Shown here: in pieces, positions 7,279-13,751 of the stretch
Layout of the letters: each line of letters begins with the position of its first letter
Numbering within the stretch: the first letter of the stretch is position 1
NCBI GenBank assembly: GCA_964360375.1
Contig: CAYHWG010000023.1
Location: 1 to 15,293, forward strand
From: XYB2-FULL-45-11 sp964360375
GTDB taxonomy: Bacteria; Patescibacteriota; Patescibacteriia; UBA9934; GWF2-40-263
Reading direction: 5' to 3'
DNA: 15,293 bases
Program-made: the position numbers and the translations under genes
Notes under the pieces: model-generated
The model's input: only the letters and a program-made list of their open reading frames with translations
Told to the model about the DNA's origin: nothing
Databases searched by the model: none

Positions 7279-7929
7279 ATGCAAATTTATTGGCACGGAC
7301 TTTCTTGTTTTGAAATAACCACATCGACCGTTGATGGGGATGTTTCGGTTGTGACGGATCCGTACGGAAACGAATCTGGTTTGCGATTTCCTCGTACGCT
7401 TGAAGCAAATGTTGTGCTCGTCACGCATGACGAGGATAACGCAAACAATGTTTCTTCGGTTTCCGGGAATCCAAAAACCGTGGATATGCCAGGCGAATTT
7501 GAAATTCGTAACGTTTTTTTATACGGGGTAGATGCGCCGCTTAAGCGAGAAGTCAAAGGGGTACATGTTTCTAACTGTATTTTTCGTATTGAAGCAGAAG
7601 GAATGCATATTGCCCATTTGGGATCGCTAGATCGATCGCTTACAGACACAGAACTTCAAAATCTTGAGAACATCGATATTTTGATGGTTCCAGTTGGGGG
7701 TGGAAATGTCCTCTCACCAAAACTTGCGGCGGAAGTGATCGCACAGATTGAACCGCGTGTCGTGATTCCGATGATGTATGAACTTCCGGATCTGAAAGAA
7801 TCCTTGCAACCTCTCAGCGCATTTTTGAAAGAAATGGCTGGGGCAAAAAAAGAGGAGATGAATAAATACAAAGTTGTTCGTAAAGATTTGCCAGAAGAAG
7901 ACATGTTGATCGTCACATTGAATCGATAA
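7279..7929 (+). CDS. MBL-fold (UlaG-like) protein with degenerate metal site
   Basis: A 216-residue protein matching the layout of the small UlaG-like/Lactamase_B_3 branch of metallo-beta-lactamase-fold hydrolases. It has an N-terminal strand with WHG (5-7), TDPYG (26-30), a THDEDNANN segment at the HxHxDH position (49-57), PGEFE (71-75), AHLGS (112-116), VPVGG (137-141) and IPMMY (163-167). In active relatives these read roughly HxHxDH, HLGD and PMHY. Here His-50 and His-113 remain, but the second His, the Asp and the third His of the motif, and the last His, are replaced, so metal-dependent hydrolysis is doubtful. The start is ATG 7279; an in-frame TTG lies two codons upstream. The next gene begins 5 nt after its stop. 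Confidence 0.85.
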   Translation: MQIYWHGLSCFEITTSTVDGDVSVVTDPYGNESGLRFPRTLEANVVLVTHDEDNANNVSSVSGNPKTVDMPGEFEIRNVFLYGVDAPLKREVKGVHVSNCIFRIEAEGMHIAHLGSLDRSLTDTELQNLENIDILMVPVGGGNVLSPKLAAEVIAQIEPRVVIPMMYELPDLKESLQPLSAFLKEMAGAKKEEMNKYKVVRKDLPEEDMLIVTLNR

Positions 7930-7934
7930 GTTCT

Positions 7935-8297
7935 ATGCACAATCGGCCCAAACCAATTCACCTTCGACCACTGTCGCGTGAAATGAGAATTTGGCGTTTG
8001 TGTTTTACGTGCGGGTTTGTGGTCGCTGTTGGGGCGGGATGGTATGTGACTGTAGGAAAGACTCTTGGAGGAGGTGTGAAAGCAACGCGTGTTCAAATGA
8101 TGAATTCATTTAATCAAACGGTTGAGACGGTGACAAAAGAAGGAAATCCCATCGCGCCTGCACAACAAAAATTTCAAGAAATAAAAGGTCAGATTCAAGA
8201 GAACGTGAAATTTCTCAAAGAAGAAACGAACAAGGACAGTGTGTCTCAACAGAGTACAGCGCAGATTAAATCTGATTCCAAAGAACAATCCCCCTAG
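7935..8297 (+). CDS. Short single-pass membrane protein, unknown function
   Basis: A 120-residue protein with a basic N-terminus, one hydrophobic span (about 18-40, rich in Gly, Val, Phe and Cys) and a hydrophilic C-terminal part (about 50-120) of likely helical character, rich in Gln, Glu, Lys and Ser. The positive-inside rule puts the N-terminus in the cytoplasm and the tail outside. Homologues are not recognised. It sits between the MBL-fold gene (5-nt gap) and gyrA (3-nt gap), so it is almost certainly cotranscribed with both. No Shine-Dalgarno; the gene may depend on translational coupling. Confidence 0.7.
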   Translation: MHNRPKPIHLRPLSREMRIWRLCFTCGFVVAVGAGWYVTVGKTLGGGVKATRVQMMNSFNQTVETVTKEGNPIAPAQQKFQEIKGQIQENVKFLKEETNKDSVSQQSTAQIKSDSKEQSP

Positions 8298-8300
8298 TGT

Positions 8301-10820
8301 ATGGAAAAGAAAAAAAGAAAATTTTCTGGCGGAGATGATTCAAAAGATGAATCCGTCGAAGGCACCGTCGTTGATACGCTTGGCAAAGTTGAGCGTCGCA
8401 ACATCGCTGATGAAATGCAATCTGCGTATTTAGATTACGCGATGTCTGTGATTGTTGGACGTGCGCTTCCGGATATTCGTGATGGGTTGAAACCGGTTCA
8501 TCGTCGCATTTTGTTTTCCATGTGGCAGACAGGTCTCCGATCAAACGCCAAATTTAAAAAGTGTGCATCCGTGGTTGGAGATGTTCTTGGTAAATATCAC
8601 CCGCATGGTGATTCCGCGGTGTATGAATCGCTCGTGCGCATGGCGCAAGATTTTTCCATGCGTTATCCGCTCATTCGCGGTCAAGGAAACTTTGGATCGC
8701 TTGATGGTGATCCTGCGGCTGCCTATCGATATACCGAAGCAAAACTTGAGACCATCTCGGAGGAATTGCTTGTGGATTTGGAAAAAGACACCGTAGATTT
8801 TGTTCCAAATTTTGATGGAACACACAAAGAACCAAAAGTGCTTCCGGCAAAATTACCAAACTTGCTCATAAACGGAACGGTCGGTATCGCGGTTGGAATG
8901 GCTTCAAATATTCCTCCACATAATTTGGGTGAGGTATGTGATGCTATTTTGCTTTTGATTCAAAATAAAGAAGCTTCCATTGAAGATCTTTGTGAAATCG
9001 TGAAAGGACCGGATTTTCCAACAGGAGGAATCGTCTACAACACAAATGATATTAAACAAGCGTTTGCCACCGGACGGGGCGGCGTTGTTGTTCGTGGCAA
9101 AACAGAAATTGTGGAAGATAAAAAAGGAAACTTCGCCATTATTATTAGCGAGATCCCGTATCAAGTGAACAAAGCGAACATGCTTATTCGCATTGCGCAA
9201 AACGTGCGTGATAAAAAAATTGAAGGTATTCGCGATTTGCGCGATGAATCTACGAGTGCGGGAGTACGCGTTGTGGTTGAATTGAAAAAAGACGCGTATC
9301 CAAAAAAAGTGTTGAATCGGCTGTATCAGACGACACAACTTCAAGAGTCGACACATTACAACATGCTCGCACTTGTGGAAGGCGGAATTTTGCCACGCGT
9401 GCTGAATTTAAAAATGATTTTGGAAGAATATTTGAAGCATCGACAAGAAGTTGTTCGTCGTCGCACCCAGTTTGAGTTGACTCGCGCACAAGATCGCGCG
9501 CATATTCTTGAAGGTCTTCGCATTGCGCTTGCCCAGATTGATAAAATCATCGCATGCATCAAAAAATCGAAAGACAAAGAGGAGGCACGATTGAATTTGA
9601 TCAAACAATTCAAACTCTCAGAGCGTCAGGCTGTTGCGATTCTCGACATGCGTTTGCAACAACTCGCCAATCTTGAAACATTGCGTATCGAACAAGAATA
9701 TAAAGAGAAAATGGACATCATCAAAGAATTGGAATCCATTCTTGCCTCTGCAAAAAAGATGATGTCGATTATCGCAAGGGAAGTTGAGGATTTGAAATTG
9801 CGTTATGCACGCGAGCGTCGCACACAAGTGATCAAAACAGGGATCAAAGAATTTTCGATCGAAGACGTTATTCCAGACACAGAAACGGTTGTGATGATTA
9901 CAAAGGCCGGATACATCAAACGTATCGATCCAGACACGTTTCGTACGCAAAAACGCGGTGGAAAAGGGGTGGTCGGTATGGCGTCAAAAGAAGAGGATGA
10001 AGTGGAACAAGTGTTTTCAACGTCGACACACAAAGATTTGTTGTTTTTTACAACACGCGGTCGTGTGTTTCAATTGAAAGCGTATGATGTTCCAGAAGCG
10101 TCTCGGATTGCAAAAGGACAAGCGCTTGTGAACTTTTTACAACTCGCGCCAGGAGAAAACGTGTCTGCATCGCTTTCCATGGAGGAACTTTCTGAATCCA
10201 AATTCTTGCTGATGGTAACAAACAAAGGAACGATCAAGAAAACGGAAATTTCGGAATTTGAAAATGTCCGTCGTTCCGGTTTGATCGCGATTAAACTCCG
10301 CGACGGAGATAATTTACAATGGGTGCATCCAACATCTGGAAAAGATCAGGTCATGCTCATCACCACAGGCGGACAAGCCGTTCGGTTTGATGAAAAAGGC
10401 GTGCGGGCGATGGGTCGTACCGCTTCTGGTGTGCGTGGAATTAAATTGAAAGGAGATGATTCTGTGGTTGGGATGGGGGTCGTTTCTGCAGGGAGTGCAA
10501 AAAAACCTGGAGAAAAAGAATTGTTAGTGGTAATGGAAAATGGATACGGGAAGCGTTCTGATCTCATCGAATATAAAGTTCAGGGCCGCGGTGGATCCGG
10601 AATTAAAACCGCAAATATCAATAAAAAAACAGGCAGAATCGTTTCCGCCCATGTCGTTTCCACAAACGATGAACGGGATATCTTTGTGATCTCAGGAGCG
10701 GGTCAAGTGATTCGTTCCACCCTTGGATCCATCTCTGTGCTTGGTCGGGCAACGCAAGGTGTGCGCATCATGCGATTTAAAAAAACAGACGATACGGTTG
10801 CAAGTGTTGCTCTTATTTGA
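8301..10820 (+). CDS. gyrA: DNA gyrase subunit A
   Basis: The breakage-reunion subunit of gyrase, which with GyrB introduces negative supercoils; it acts on the chromosome as an A2B2 tetramer. The 839 residues have normal length plus a charged N-terminal extension of about 25 residues. Visible: YLDYAMSVIVGRALPDIRDG (43-62), the quinolone-determining segment HPHGDSAVYE (100-109; S105 and E109 match E. coli Ser83 and Asp87), catalytic Tyr-144 in AYRYTE, a coiled-coil region around 375-510, and six beta-pinwheel blades from about 525. The GyrA box QKRGGKG (550-556) identifies gyrase rather than topoisomerase IV ParC. gyrB is not in the window. It is last in a tight operon and ends at a strong terminator. 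Confidence 0.98.
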   Translation: MEKKKRKFSGGDDSKDESVEGTVVDTLGKVERRNIADEMQSAYLDYAMSVIVGRALPDIRDGLKPVHRRILFSMWQTGLRSNAKFKKCASVVGDVLGKYHPHGDSAVYESLVRMAQDFSMRYPLIRGQGNFGSLDGDPAAAYRYTEAKLETISEELLVDLEKDTVDFVPNFDGTHKEPKVLPAKLPNLLINGTVGIAVGMASNIPPHNLGEVCDAILLLIQNKEASIEDLCEIVKGPDFPTGGIVYNTNDIKQAFATGRGGVVVRGKTEIVEDKKGNFAIIISEIPYQVNKANMLIRIAQNVRDKKIEGIRDLRDESTSAGVRVVVELKKDAYPKKVLNRLYQTTQLQESTHYNMLALVEGGILPRVLNLKMILEEYLKHRQEVVRRRTQFELTRAQDRAHILEGLRIALAQIDKIIACIKKSKDKEEARLNLIKQFKLSERQAVAILDMRLQQLANLETLRIEQEYKEKMDIIKELESILASAKKMMSIIAREVEDLKLRYARERRTQVIKTGIKEFSIEDVIPDTETVVMITKAGYIKRIDPDTFRTQKRGGKGVVGMASKEEDEVEQVFSTSTHKDLLFFTTRGRVFQLKAYDVPEASRIAKGQALVNFLQLAPGENVSASLSMEELSESKFLLMVTNKGTIKKTEISEFENVRRSGLIAIKLRDGDNLQWVHPTSGKDQVMLITTGGQAVRFDEKGVRAMGRTASGVRGIKLKGDDSVVGMGVVSAGSAKKPGEKELLVVMENGYGKRSDLIEYKVQGRGGSGIKTANINKKTGRIVSAHVVSTNDERDIFVISGAGQVIRSTLGSISVLGRATQGVRIMRFKKTDDTVASVALI

Positions 10821-10821
10821 T

Positions 10822-10853
10822 AAAAAGACCGCGGAATTTTCCGCGGTCTTTTT
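10822..10853. terminator. Strong terminator after gyrA
   Basis: A 14-bp perfect stem (10822-10835 with 10840-10853) with a 4-nt loop. The core is GACCGCGGA/TCCGCGGTC, flanked by five A on the left and five T on the right. The A and T tracts make it symmetrical, so it could work in both directions. It starts one base after the gyrA stop codon. Confidence 0.92.
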
Positions 10854-10887
10854 GATGATTCTTTTCAAGGGCGCCCTCCTAAAATAC

Positions 10888-11904
10888 ATGAACATTTTTT
10901 CTGAACAAAACATTCGTGAACATTCTGATCGTATTTGCGATCTGTTTGGATTTTCTGCAATTGAAGATGTGAAATTTTTGCATGAAGGGTATAAAGCTCA
11001 CAATTTGATCATTCGTGCAGACGGGCAGAGATATTTTTTGAAAGTCTATCGTCGACTCGGGCATGTCGTACAACAAATTAAACATGCAGAACAATTTTTT
11101 TCTGATCAGTATGTTCCCGTGATTCGTTCCATGAAAGACAAATACGGTCGCGAGGCGTTTTGTTTAGATCGCGAATGGTGCAGCTTATTTCCCTATGTGG
11201 AAGATGCGATCGTTCTTTCAAGTGGTGACCTTACGGATCTACACATCATCAAACTTGGACATCTCACCGCACGCGTGCATGCGATCGGAGCGTATGGCCC
11301 TGCATCGCAATTTGATCATATTTATTTTTGGCAACACCGGTATTTTCATTGGGAGTATGAAGAGTTGATGGATGTGTTTCGCACAAAGCCGTCGCTTAAT
11401 GAAATGGATCGATTGGTTCGCGACACACTTCAAGAAAAACAAAAACTTGTTGCGTCTCTCAAAACAGAAACAGCCGATTTGCCAAGCACGCATCCGGTGA
11501 TCATTCACGGAGATTTGATTTATCAAAATGTGTTTTGGAATCCTGATGGTGAGATCACACACGTGTTTGATTTTGAAAAAACGTGCGTCGCTCCAAGAGC
11601 GTATGAATTTGCTCGTTCGCTCATGATTAATTGTTTTGATGACACATGGGATGATGCCGCGTTTCGACGCGCGACCATTTTTTTGAACGCCTATCGCGAA
11701 GAGATCGATTTTTCTTTTGAGGAATTTTTGTCCGGCATTCGTCTCTATTGGGCAAACGTCGTTCATATGACATGGCTTGAAGCAAAATACACGTTCGGCC
11801 GCGAAGCAGAGCCGTCCAAAATTTACGTCCATCATGCAAACCGTATCCATAACATGCACGAGGATCCAGAGGTATTTTGTTTGAGGATTTATACGGAACG
11901 TTGA
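10888..11904 (+). CDS. APH/choline-kinase-fold phosphotransferase
   Basis: A 338-residue kinase-like protein of the aminoglycoside phosphotransferase superfamily, closest in layout to the homoserine kinase II/SrkA-like branch. Visible are the beta-3 lysine in YFLKVY (K52), the catalytic loop HGDLIYQN (207-214) with Asp-209 and Asn-214, and the metal-binding DFE (228-230, in place of DFD). The substrate cannot be read from sequence: a small alcohol, a protein Ser/Thr, or an antibiotic are all possible, and the name is not evidence of drug resistance. I placed the start at ATG 10888, because longer in-frame versions run back through the gyrA terminator. AGGGCGCCCT (10868-10877) and TAAAAT (10880-10885) lie just upstream; no Shine-Dalgarno. 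Confidence 0.85.
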   Translation: MNIFSEQNIREHSDRICDLFGFSAIEDVKFLHEGYKAHNLIIRADGQRYFLKVYRRLGHVVQQIKHAEQFFSDQYVPVIRSMKDKYGREAFCLDREWCSLFPYVEDAIVLSSGDLTDLHIIKLGHLTARVHAIGAYGPASQFDHIYFWQHRYFHWEYEELMDVFRTKPSLNEMDRLVRDTLQEKQKLVASLKTETADLPSTHPVIIHGDLIYQNVFWNPDGEITHVFDFEKTCVAPRAYEFARSLMINCFDDTWDDAAFRRATIFLNAYREEIDFSFEEFLSGIRLYWANVVHMTWLEAKYTFGREAEPSKIYVHHANRIHNMHEDPEVFCLRIYTER

Positions 11905-11929
11905 CATGTACGATCCCAAATGGTAGCCT
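11901..11929 (+). promoter_or_regulatory. Candidate promoter of rpmF
   Basis: A perfect -35 TTGACA (11901-11906) overlaps the stop codon of the kinase gene. After a 17-nt spacer comes -10 TAGCCT (11924-11929), preceded by TG in the extended -10 position (11921-11922). The -10 is poor by itself but is helped by the strong -35 and the extension. A start near 11936 gives a leader of about 22 nt. Confidence 0.5.
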
Positions 11930-11957
11930 TTCAGCACTTAAATTTGTTTTTGAAATT

Positions 11958-12206
11958 ATGCCAGTTCCAGCTCGTAAAAAATCGAACGCATCCGGACGCC
12001 GTCGTCGTTCCCATGACGCTCTGAAGCAAGCAACTCTTTCTGTTTGTTCAAAATGCGCAAGTCCCGTACAACCGCATCACGCCTGTGCGACCTGTGGTTT
12101 TTATCGTGGGCGTGAGGCCGTGAGCACAAATAAGAACGTGGAAAAGTTGATAAAAAAAGCAAAGACAAAAACGTCGAAATCTTCTAAATTGTCTAAAGAC
12201 GCCTAA
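11958..12206 (+). CDS. rpmF: 50S ribosomal protein L32
   Basis: A small zinc-ribbon protein of the large ribosomal subunit. The 82 residues begin MPVPARKKS with a basic RRRR stretch (14-17), as L32 does, followed by the zinc ribbon CSKC (30-33) and CATC (43-46) and the family ending GFYRGREAV (47-55). All four zinc cysteines are kept, so this is the zinc-dependent form. A Lys/Ser/Thr-rich tail of about 25 residues (58-82) goes beyond the usual end of L32. The start is ATG 11958; the frame is open further upstream, but that part overlaps the kinase gene and the promoter. Its own promoter and terminator make it probably monocistronic. rpmF is usually beside plsX or fatty-acid genes in many bacteria; here it is not. 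Confidence 0.93.
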   Translation: MPVPARKKSNASGRRRRSHDALKQATLSVCSKCASPVQPHHACATCGFYRGREAVSTNKNVEKLIKKAKTKTSKSSKLSKDA

Positions 12207-12210
12207 AGAA

Positions 12211-12241
12211 AAAACACCGAAGGAGATTCCTTTGGTGTTTT
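12211..12241 (+). terminator. Terminator after rpmF
   Basis: AAAACACCGAAGG (12211-12223) pairs with CCTTTGGTGTTTT (12229-12241) as a 13-bp stem with one G-U pair and a 5-nt loop, ending in TTTT and then CTGTT. It starts 5 nt after the rpmF stop codon. The extended -10 of the nusB promoter begins 2 nt after the stem. Confidence 0.85.
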
Positions 12242-12242
12242 C

Positions 12243-12251
12243 TGTTACACT
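12243..12251 (+). promoter_or_regulatory. Candidate extended -10 promoter of nusB
   Basis: TG-T-TACACT (12243-12251) is an extended -10 element with the same TACACT hexamer as the pilB and rpsA promoters. No good -35 is found at 16-18 nt upstream, where the terminator stem lies. Transcription would start near 12258 and give a leader of about 22 nt. Confidence 0.5.
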
Positions 12252-12279
12252 ATGTGTATCGTTCTTTAGTTCTTTTTCT

Positions 12280-12777
12280 ATGTCCAATCGTCATTTGTCA
12301 CGCACGATCGCCATGCAGTCACTTTACCAATGGGACTTTTTGGGTATGCAGGATGAAAAACTTGCAGAGATCATCGCCTTTAATCGTCACGAGTTTGCAC
12401 CAAAATTTGATGATGATGCGTTTGTGGAGCAGCTTGTGCGTGGCGTGATTGATCGAAGACCTCAGATCGATGAGGTTCTTACACAATTTGCGCCGGATTG
12501 GCCACTTGAAATGTTGACGCTTATTGATCGCAATATCTTGCGTCTCGGTGTTTACGAATTAAAATTTGCAGATGCCATTCCAGCAAAGGTTGCCATCAAC
12601 GAAGCGATTGAACTTGCAAAAGGGTTTGGGGGACAATCAAGCGGTCGTTTCGTTAACGGCGTTTTAGGTGCCGTCTATAAAGATATGGTCGTAAAAGGGG
12701 AGGTTAAAAAAGTAGATAGAGAGGTGAAGTCCGGCGAAGCCGGATCCGGCTTCGCCGGAGAAGAAGTTAAAACTTAA
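12280..12777 (+). CDS. nusB: Transcription antitermination factor NusB
   Basis: An RNA-binding all-helical factor that joins NusE (S10) at boxA of rRNA leader transcripts to prevent premature termination and help rRNA processing. The 165-residue protein shows SRTIAMQSLYQWDF (7-20), the central PLEMLTLIDRNILRLGVYEL (75-94) and IPAKVAINEAIELAKGFG (100-117), and the terminal helix FVNGVLGAVYKDM (124-136). The NusB fold is complete by about residue 138. The remaining tail (139-165) is charged and includes residues 151-160, which are encoded by a perfect 30-bp palindrome; this tail is probably an added, non-essential extension. ATG 12280 is preferred to an in-frame start at 12232, which lies in the rpmF terminator. 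Confidence 0.95.
   Translation: MSNRHLSRTIAMQSLYQWDFLGMQDEKLAEIIAFNRHEFAPKFDDDAFVEQLVRGVIDRRPQIDEVLTQFAPDWPLEMLTLIDRNILRLGVYELKFADAIPAKVAINEAIELAKGFGGQSSGRFVNGVLGAVYKDMVVKGEVKKVDREVKSGEAGSGFAGEEVKT
12730..12759. repeat. Perfect 30-bp palindrome inside the nusB coding end
   Basis: TCCGGCGAAGCCGGA (12730-12744) followed immediately by its own reverse complement (12745-12759), centred on GGATCC. It is GC-rich (22 of 30 bases) in an AT-rich surrounding, stays in frame, and lies after the conserved NusB core. These traits suggest a REP-like or MITE-like palindromic element inserted in a tolerant place. No T tract follows, so it is not a simple terminator. Only one copy is in the window. Confidence 0.75.
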
Positions 12778-12781
12778 AAAA

Positions 12782-12833
12782 CTAAATTCGAAGGAATGAG
12801 CTCTTTCTTTAGAATTTAGGAATTAGAATTTAG
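12782..12833. repeat. AT-rich repeat cluster between nusB and rnc
   Basis: TTAGAATTTAG occurs twice in direct orientation (12809-12819 and 12823-12833), and its core GAATTTAG has an inverted copy CTAAATTC at 12782-12789. The left copy can pair with either right copy, giving two alternative hairpins. The direct copies also contain TAGAAT, which resembles a -10 (12810-12815 has TTCGAA 17 nt upstream, a poor -35). It may be an intergenic repeat, an rnc promoter or both. Confidence 0.5.
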
Positions 12834-12846
12834 TGCTTCTATTGCT

Positions 12847-13542
12847 ATGCCAAAAACAGAACTTGCAGATCTTGAGCAAACGCTCGATGTTACGTTTCAA
12901 AATAAAGACACGTTACAACAAGCGCTTGTTCATCGATCCTATTTAAACGAACATCCGGATTTTAGATTGGGTCACAATGAACGTCTCGAATTTCTCGGTG
13001 ATGCTGTTTTGGAGCTCGTTGTGACGGAACATCTCTATCTGCATTTTGAAAATCCGGAAGGGGAACTCACAAACTGGCGAGCAGCCCTCGTGAACGCGGA
13101 AATGCTCGCGGAACTTTGTGCGAAACTTGAGATCGAACCGTACTTGCATTTATCACGTGGTGAGTCCAAAGATGCTGGATCAAAAGCGCGTAAGTATATT
13201 TTGGCAAATGCGTTTGAAGCATTAATTGGAGCGATTTATATTGATCAAGGATGGCTGGCAGCAAAAAAATTCATCGATGCGCGTGTTTTGTCTGAACTTG
13301 ATCGTGTTCTGAAGAATCGTTTATTTGTGGATCCAAAGAGTCGGTTTCAGGAAGCTGCACAAGAACACGTAAACGTCACACCCTCTTATAAAGTGATTTC
13401 AGAAACAGGTCCGGATCATGCAAAAGAATTCGTCGTCGGTGTGTTTCTCGGCAAAGAACAGATTGCAACCGGAACGGGAATGTCTAAACAAGAAGCTCAG
13501 GTCGCAGCCGCTCAAGCCGGGATTGAAGCGAAGGGGTGGTGA
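12847..13542 (+). CDS. rnc: Ribonuclease III
   Basis: A double-strand-specific endoribonuclease that processes rRNA precursors and structured mRNAs as a homodimer. The 231 residues, normal length, hold the nuclease domain (about 5-155) with signature NERLEFLGDAVLE (44-56), and a dsRNA-binding domain (about 162-230, DPKSRFQE...GMSKQEAQVAAAQAG). By alignment with E. coli RNase III, E45, E48 and D52 match E38, E41 and D45, and E124 matches E117. Asn-121 in ILANAFEALIGA stands where E. coli has the metal-binding Asp-114. It follows nusB after a 69-nt repeat-bearing gap, a sensible pairing because both act on rRNA transcripts. The ATG has no Shine-Dalgarno. Confidence 0.96.
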   Translation: MPKTELADLEQTLDVTFQNKDTLQQALVHRSYLNEHPDFRLGHNERLEFLGDAVLELVVTEHLYLHFENPEGELTNWRAALVNAEMLAELCAKLEIEPYLHLSRGESKDAGSKARKYILANAFEALIGAIYIDQGWLAAKKFIDARVLSELDRVLKNRLFVDPKSRFQEAAQEHVNVTPSYKVISETGPDHAKEFVVGVFLGKEQIATGTGMSKQEAQVAAAQAGIEAKGW

Positions 13543-13550
13543 TAAATAAA

Positions 13551-13575
13551 AATACCAAAGCTGTGCTTTGGTATT
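13551..13575. terminator. Terminator after rnc
   Basis: AATACCAAAG (13551-13560) and CTTTGGTATT (13566-13575) form a perfect 10-bp stem with a 5-nt loop, followed by TTT and preceded by AAATAAAA. The A and T tracts on both sides could let it work in both directions. It is the last feature that clearly belongs to the native genome style of this window. Confidence 0.85.
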
Positions 13576-13751
13576 TTTGGTGCACCTTTAGGGACGCGGC
13601 TCGAACCTATTTGGATCTAGAAGTCGCCAAAACGGAATCCAGCGTGTGCTCATTTCCCCGGGAAAATGACCGCTCGCTTAGACTGACTCTGTCGACTTGA
13701 AATCCGGTATTTGAGAAACAGATCGGGCGAGCCGAGTTATGACTGACCGTC
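13576..13751. other. Junction region without a clear gene
   Basis: Base composition changes after about 13,590, rising to very GC-rich at about 13,740-13,845. In the frame of the downstream reading frame the sequence is open from the terminator to a TGA at 13698 and is again stopped by TGA at 13740. The other two plus frames have several stops. A minus-strand frame at 13607-13948 is Arg/Ser-rich with no recognisable motif and is probably a shadow. The region could be the decayed front part of the STAND-like gene or an assembly join. Confidence 0.4.

Noticed and set aside
8601..8628. Quinolone-determining segment of GyrA with Glu at the Asp87-equivalent position considered as a resistance mutation.
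   Set aside because: Glu is a normal wild-type residue at this position in many bacteria, and the key Ser is kept.
10888..11904. The phosphotransferase considered as an antibiotic-resistance gene.
   Set aside because: Only the shared superfamily kinase motifs are visible; nothing ties it to aminoglycoside substrates, and the layout is nearer to SrkA/homoserine-kinase-II-like proteins.
11239..11937. Minus-strand 232-codon open frame antisense to the kinase gene.
   Set aside because: The kinase frame has clear catalytic motifs (HGD, DFE); the antisense frame shows only its shadow, rich in Cys, Met and Ile.
12782..12833. The repeats between nusB and rnc considered as a CRISPR array.
   Set aside because: Only two 11-bp direct copies 14 bp apart, no uniform spacers, and no cas genes.
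13589..13607. GGGACGCGGCTCGAACC resembles the T-arm start of tmRNA or tRNA (GGACGCGG...TCGA), which could have marked an integration site.
   Set aside because: The 3' side of the T stem and an acceptor end are absent on both strands, and no cloverleaf can be folded. The resemblance is too short to call.
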